Source: a bacterium
GTDB taxonomy: Bacteria; Krumholzibacteriota; Krumholzibacteriia; LZORAL124-64-63
NCBI GenBank assembly: GCA_018652925.1
Contig: JABIBH010000302.1
Coordinates: 1 to 19,332 of the forward strand
Length of the DNA: 19,332 nt
Direction: 5' to 3'
Shown here: positions 15,502 to 19,332 of the stretch, piece after piece
Position numbering within the stretch: position 1 is the first letter of the stretch
How the letters are laid out: the number at the start of each line of letters is the position of its first letter
Notes under the pieces: model-generated
Told to the model about the DNA's origin: nothing
Database searches by the model: none
The model's input: only the letters and a program-made list of their open reading frames with translations
Made by a program: the position numbers and the translations under genes

Positions 15502-17814
15502 TTAGAAGAACTGTCCAAAGTTAAAGTGCGGCTCCCACCCAGGGCCATTTGCACGATCAAATCCATAACCATAATCAAATCCAATTGTGCCCATCATTGG
15601 GACTTCTACCCTGACTCCAAACCCGGCACCTTTGCGTAAGTTTGTAAAGTCTGCATCTCCAAAACTATTCCAAGAGTCACCCTGATCTACAAAACCAATT
15701 AGCTGCACAGCTGGAGTTAAAGGGTATAGTACTTCAGCACTCATTACTGTGTAGAAACGGCCACCAATAAAACCTGGGTTTCCTCTGGGAACAACCTCAA
15801 GGTCTCGATAACCTCTAAGTGGATAAATCCTGTTACCGCCAAGCCTGAATTTTTCATAATCGGGAACATCATCTGGACTATCAAGTCCATGAATCAGCCC
15901 CATAGCAGATGAAAGATGGAATGCAAATCCAGCAGGCAGTTTTTGGTACCAGGAATGCTTCATCATGTGTTTCTGGTAAGAAATGTCCTCACCAAGAAGG
16001 CCACCTGACAATTCTGCACTGTAACTGGATCTAGAACCGCTCGTCGGGAAAAATGGGTTATCAGTTGAATTACGACTGAAACTCAGTGTAATTGCTGATT
16101 TAGTACGAGGCCAGTCAACCTGGTCCAAGCGCTCAAATGGCATTTCATTGCTACCAATTTGCGATTCCAGGTTATCCAGATATGTAACATAACCGGAACT
16201 GAAATTGGATAACCTTGTCTGCGACCATTCATACCGAAGCCCAACACGGCTGTATCTTGTACCTGGAATGCGTCGACCCAGTCGCAGAGCAGCACCTTTG
16301 GTCCGACTCTCGTAAAAATCATCAAAATTGTATGTGTAGCGATCAAATACATCGCCACCCAAAAGAGTTGGGGTTCCTAAAAACCATGGCTCTGTAAAGT
16401 TAAGATCAAGATACCTGCGACGACTTCCAAATTGCCAGGCAAGACCAATAGTCTGCCCTTTGCCTCGGAAGTTGGTTTCAGCAATCTGAATAAAGCCTGT
16501 GGCTTGAGTTTGAGCACTATAGGCCATACCAAATGAGAATTGCCCGGTTTGCTTTTCTTTGACTTTCAGCACGAGATCAATATCGCCGTCAGTGTCTGCT
16601 GACAGGAAATCTGGCTGAACATCTTCAAAATATCCAAGCTGGAATATGTCTCTTTGTGTTCTACCTACTCTGGCATTACTGAACACATCGCCCGGGAAGA
16701 TACGCAGCTCTCTGAGAATGACATTATCATGAGTTTTGATGTTATCAACAATCTTGATATCTCTGATAACTGCAGGCTCACCTTCAAAGAATTTGAAAGT
16801 AACATCGACAATGTTGTCTGAAATTTCTCTTGTAGGTTCTACCGTTACATAGATATAGCCTGTATCCCAATAAAGAGCATTAAGCTTATCAAGTGTCTCA
16901 CGGAAATCGATTTCACGGAAAGTATCAGCTTTATCCAATAATATCAGGCTGGCAACAGTTGCGTCATCGTAGACTTCGTTGTTTTCCCAATTTATACTTC
17001 CTACAAAATATTTCTGTCCCTCACTAATTTTTACCGTTACATCCAGGCCTTTACTCTCATCATCAAAACTTAAATCAGTGGTAGTGACTTCAGCATCCAG
17101 ATACCCGTTATCTCTGTAATAAGAAATAATTCGTTCAAGATCAGTTTCAAATTGTGCTTTTCTGAATGTAGCCGATTTTATGAACCAGAAGCCGCCAGTG
17201 CTCTGCTTCATTATTTTTTTAATTTGCTTTTCACTAACATTTTCATTTCCAGTAATTGTGATTGTCTTTGCATCTACTTTCTGGCCTTCGGTAACTGTAA
17301 CCACCAGTTTCTGTAAATTATTCTGATCAACAACTGAAGAATCTATCGATGTTGATACATTGTAGTACCCTTTTTCCTGATACAATTCATGGATTGTATA
17401 CAGGTCCCTTTTTATAGCAGCAGGATTTGCAAATTGGCCTACTTTTGGAGGGAATACTTCAATGATTTTGTCATCTTTGACTTTATTGTTACCCCGAAAT
17501 TCTATTTTCCTGATACGTGGAAACTCATCGAGATTTAATATGAGTCTGGTTCCGTCGTCTTCTTTAAGCTGATATACGTAGATATCAGAGAATTTACCAG
17601 TTGCAAAAAGCTTCCGGATTGAGGTAGCAACTGTCTCACGAGTAAGCTCCTGGCCTATTTCCAGTTCCGCCCATGACAGTACTTGCCGTGCTCCAACAGT
17701 TCGCGCCCCAACTACATCAACAGCAGAAATAGTATCCGCTGCAAGATAAGCAGGCAATAGAACGACCATCAAAATGACGGCCAGAAATATTTTATTAACC
17801 AAAGTTTGCTTCAT
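15502..17814 (-). CDS. bamA: Outer-membrane protein assembly factor BamA
   Basis: The outer-membrane insertase of the BAM complex. With the ATG at 17814 it has 770 residues: a signal peptide (about 1-26, hydrophobic core then YLAAD), five POTRA domains (about 27-400) and a 16-strand Omp85 barrel (about 410-770). Barrel marks are RLGGNRIYPLRGYRDLE, which holds the loop-6 RGY/RGF motif, then GAGFGVRVEVPMMGTIGFD, and a terminal aromatic residue (NFGQFF) as the beta-signal. An in-frame extension to 17898 exists but would overlap the promoter candidate and put 28 unlikely residues before the signal peptide. It is the first gene of the envelope operon, which runs on into skp and lpxD. Confidence 0.95.
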   Translation of the reverse strand: MKQTLVNKIFLAVILMVVLLPAYLAADTISAVDVVGARTVGARQVLSWAELEIGQELTRETVATSIRKLFATGKFSDIYVYQLKEDDGTRLILNLDEFPRIRKIEFRGNNKVKDDKIIEVFPPKVGQFANPAAIKRDLYTIHELYQEKGYYNVSTSIDSSVVDQNNLQKLVVTVTEGQKVDAKTITITGNENVSEKQIKKIMKQSTGGFWFIKSATFRKAQFETDLERIISYYRDNGYLDAEVTTTDLSFDDESKGLDVTVKISEGQKYFVGSINWENNEVYDDATVASLILLDKADTFREIDFRETLDKLNALYWDTGYIYVTVEPTREISDNIVDVTFKFFEGEPAVIRDIKIVDNIKTHDNVILRELRIFPGDVFSNARVGRTQRDIFQLGYFEDVQPDFLSADTDGDIDLVLKVKEKQTGQFSFGMAYSAQTQATGFIQIAETNFRGKGQTIGLAWQFGSRRRYLDLNFTEPWFLGTPTLLGGDVFDRYTYNFDDFYESRTKGAALRLGRRIPGTRYSRVGLRYEWSQTRLSNFSSGYVTYLDNLESQIGSNEMPFERLDQVDWPRTKSAITLSFSRNSTDNPFFPTSGSRSSYSAELSGGLLGEDISYQKHMMKHSWYQKLPAGFAFHLSSAMGLIHGLDSPDDVPDYEKFRLGGNRIYPLRGYRDLEVVPRGNPGFIGGRFYTVMSAEVLYPLTPAVQLIGFVDQGDSWNSFGDADFTNLRKGAGFGVRVEVPMMGTIGFDYGYGFDRANGPGWEPHFNFGQFF

Positions 17815-17869
17815 GAACTCTTCTTTGCTGTAACTAATGACTATTCCTTGTCCCACATACCAGTCCGCA

Positions 17870-17898
17870 ACAATAACAGGACAAAGTCGGTGTGGCAA
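17870..17898 (-). promoter_or_regulatory. Candidate sigma70-type promoter of the bamA-lpx operon
   Basis: Read on the minus strand, TTGCCA (17898-17893) is followed by a 17-bp spacer and TATTGT (17875-17870). This would place the transcript start about 45-50 bases before the bamA ATG, leaving room for the ribosome site AAGAAGAG near 17825-17818. It lies just downstream of the clpC terminator, where a promoter is needed. It was chosen by eye and each hexamer differs from consensus by one or two bases. Confidence 0.45.
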
Positions 17899-17970
17899 TC
17901 CGTAAAAACCTTGTTTTAACGAGAGTTTTAGTTATGAGTTCCATAATTTGATTAAAAGTGCTGGATATGA

Positions 17971-17996
17971 AAAAACGGGCGCTGTTTAGCGCCCGT
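17971..17996 (-). terminator. Intrinsic terminator of clpC
   Basis: On the minus strand a perfect 9-bp G+C-rich stem, ACGGGCGCT pairing with AGCGCCCGT, closes a 4-base loop and is followed directly by a run of T. It starts about 30 bases after the clpC stop. On the plus strand there is no useful T-run after the hairpin, so it acts for clpC. It isolates clpC from the bamA operon. Confidence 0.9.
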
Positions 17997-18025
17997 ACTT
18001 TATGGTTCTAATTGCTTTATTTTGA

Positions 18026-19332
18026 TTAAGTTGGCTCTACACTTGCGCCTGTTTTATCATCGGATTTTTCTGTGTCTGTATCAGAGTCAAATGATAATTT
18101 CGTCCCATCACTATCAACAGTCAAAGTACGCCCACCTTTGAGTTCACCTTTAAGCAACTTTTCACTCAGAGGATCTTCAAAATAACGTTGTATTGCACGA
18201 CGCAAAGGTCTGGCTCCGTTCTCTGGATCATAACCAACTTTGCAGATGTAATCTTTGGCTGCATCTGTAATATCGAACCTGATTTCCATCGATTTCAATC
18301 TTTCAATTACGCCATCAAGCATAATATCGATGATTTTACGCATATCTGTCTTGTTCAAAGAGCGGAAGAATACCAGCTCATCAATCCTGTTGATAAATTC
18401 AGGGCTGAATGTTTTGCGTAAATCGGAATCTATAACAGCATGCTCACGTTTTGAAGTTTCACTCTTGCCGTCAGAAGCAAAGCCAAGTGCCTTTGTTTCT
18501 TTCACACGTCGGCTACCAACGTTGGATGTCATAATCAGCACAACATTTTTGAAGTCGACAACTCTGCCAAAACTGTCAGTAAGCTGTCCATCGTCAAGAA
18601 CCTGTAACAAAATATTGAACACATCAGGATGCGCTTTTTCAATTTCATCCAGGAGTAATACTGAATATGGTCGACGGCGAATTACTTCTGTCAGCTGGCC
18701 GCCCTGGTCATATCCAACATATCCGGGAGGGGCACCAATAAGCCGTGAAACAGAATGTCTTTCCATGTATTCAGACATATCAATGCGAATCAGAGAATCC
18801 TGTTCACCGAAAAGAAACTCGGCAAGTCTGCGTGCAATTTCAGTTTTACCAACACCGGTAGGTCCCATAAACAGGAAAGAACCTATTGGCTTGCTTGGAT
18901 CACGCAATCCAGCGCGATTTCGACGGATAGATTTACTGACAGCAACCAGCGCATGCTCCTGGCCAATAACCCATTTGCTGAGTTCTTCTTCCATCCTGAG
19001 AAGTTTTTGTGTCTCTTCCTCTTCAACTTCAGCCACAGGAATTCCTGTAGTATCGGCAATTATTTTACAAACCAGTTTGCAGGTAACAATAGCTCGATTC
19101 TCACTTTGATCCTGCTTCCACGCCTGCTTGATTTTTGCCAAGTCCTTGCGAAGTTCTTTTTCGTTATCCCTAAGCTGTGCTGCCAACTCATATTCCTGAG
19201 ATTTGATTGCAGACTCTTTTTCCATTTCCGTTTCACTGATTGTTTTTTCAATTTCGTGAACGTCCGGAGGCACAATGCTTCCGCTTAATTTGGCAAGTGC
19301 ACCAGCTTCATCCAGAACATCAATCGCTTTAT
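18026..19332 (-). CDS. clpC: ClpC-type AAA+ unfoldase, C-terminal part (5' end outside window)
   Basis: The C-terminal 434 residues of a class I Clp/Hsp100 ATPase that unfolds substrates for ClpP. The frame is open to the window edge and opens with the end of the first AAA+ domain (KAIDVLDEAGA). A UVR-like helical middle segment follows (about 37-60, SQEYELAAQLRDNE), which marks ClpC rather than ClpA or ClpB. The second AAA+ domain has Walker A GPTGVGKTE (about 156-164), the pore loop GYVGYDQGG, Walker B VLLLDE (about 224-229), and sensor 2 with GARPLRRAIQR. A ClpP-docking tripeptide LGF is visible at about 282-284, so it should work with ClpP. The tail is short and acidic. The gene ends at its own terminator. 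An internal GTG at 19273 is not the start. Confidence 0.93.
   Translation of the reverse strand, partial: KAIDVLDEAGALAKLSGSIVPPDVHEIEKTISETEMEKESAIKSQEYELAAQLRDNEKELRKDLAKIKQAWKQDQSENRAIVTCKLVCKIIADTTGIPVAEVEEEETQKLLRMEEELSKWVIGQEHALVAVSKSIRRNRAGLRDPSKPIGSFLFMGPTGVGKTEIARRLAEFLFGEQDSLIRIDMSEYMERHSVSRLIGAPPGYVGYDQGGQLTEVIRRRPYSVLLLDEIEKAHPDVFNILLQVLDDGQLTDSFGRVVDFKNVVLIMTSNVGSRRVKETKALGFASDGKSETSKREHAVIDSDLRKTFSPEFINRIDELVFFRSLNKTDMRKIIDIMLDGVIERLKSMEIRFDITDAAKDYICKVGYDPENGARPLRRAIQRYFEDPLSEKLLKGELKGGRTLTVDSDGTKLSFDSDTDTEKSDDKTGASVEPT

Noticed and set aside
17815..17898. BamA N-terminal extension of 28 residues
   Set aside because: It would precede a normal signal peptide and overlap the promoter candidate. 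The ATG at 17814 begins directly with a signal sequence.
18255..19109. Long plus-strand open frame of 284 codons
   Set aside because: It lies antisense to the clpC AAA+ domain, which is unmistakable. The translation is Ser/Ile-rich with no recognisable domain, and it has no support as a gene.
1..19332. Mobile element, CRISPR array, defence island or biosynthetic cluster
   Set aside because: No transposase, integrase, regular repeat array, tRNA or attachment-like repeat was seen. All genes but those flagged are recognisable housekeeping genes in tight operons.

Overview
The window is an almost gap-free stretch of a Gram-negative bacterial chromosome. Fourteen complete genes and one partial gene for the outer membrane and central metabolism lie on the minus strand, with one plus-strand gene (fbp). 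The complete lipid A set, BamA, Skp and Tol-Pal show a diderm with lipopolysaccharide. Three traits point to the Fibrobacterota-Chlorobiota-Bacteroidota (FCB) side of the tree: the fused LpxC-FabZ, the ClpC-type unfoldase, and a TonB-like protein in the TolA position. This is an inference from gene content. The DNA is A+T-rich by eye, and the phylum cannot be fixed without a tree. I see no phage, insertion sequence, CRISPR array, tRNA or rRNA.

Layout from left to right. Positions 1-1606 (minus) hold pruA, P5C dehydrogenase, cut by the window edge a few residues before its end. A 153-bp divergent region with two adjacent palindromes separates it from fbp (class I fructose-1,6-bisphosphatase, plus strand, 1760-2785). 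fbp converges with an 11-bp gap on a Tol-Pal operon that reads right to left: tolQ, tolR, tolA/tonB-like, tolB, pal, cpoB (7223 down to 2797). A 131-bp gap with short palindromes and repeats separates tolQ from the end of a longer operon: bamA, skp, lpxD, lpxC-fabZ, lpxA, lpxB, a DUF374 (LpxJ-like) acyltransferase, lpxK, nadB (17814 down to 7355). A good promoter candidate precedes bamA, and a strong intrinsic terminator isolates that operon from the 3' part of clpC at the right edge.

Functionally, LpxA, LpxC, LpxD, LpxB and LpxK make tetraacylated lipid A precursor. The FabZ half of the fusion supplies the fatty-acid pathway that makes hydroxyacyl-ACP. The DUF374 protein may add a secondary acyl chain. 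BamA and Skp insert outer-membrane proteins, and Tol-Pal holds the outer membrane to the wall during division. NadB, the first enzyme of NAD synthesis, is the one metabolic gene in the lpx operon. The pruA/fbp pair fits growth on proline or glutamate with gluconeogenesis.

This is mostly core housekeeping DNA. I did not find a new defence or mobile system. The most notable anomaly is loss of the highly conserved Asp-Gly-Ser motif in LpxC (Lys-Thr-Gly at residues 105-107) while all zinc ligands and other catalytic residues remain. Other points are the LpxJ-like gene, the absence of an LpxH/LpxI/LpxG gene, nadB in the lipid A operon, and repeated Shine-Dalgarno/stop-codon overlaps at gene junctions.
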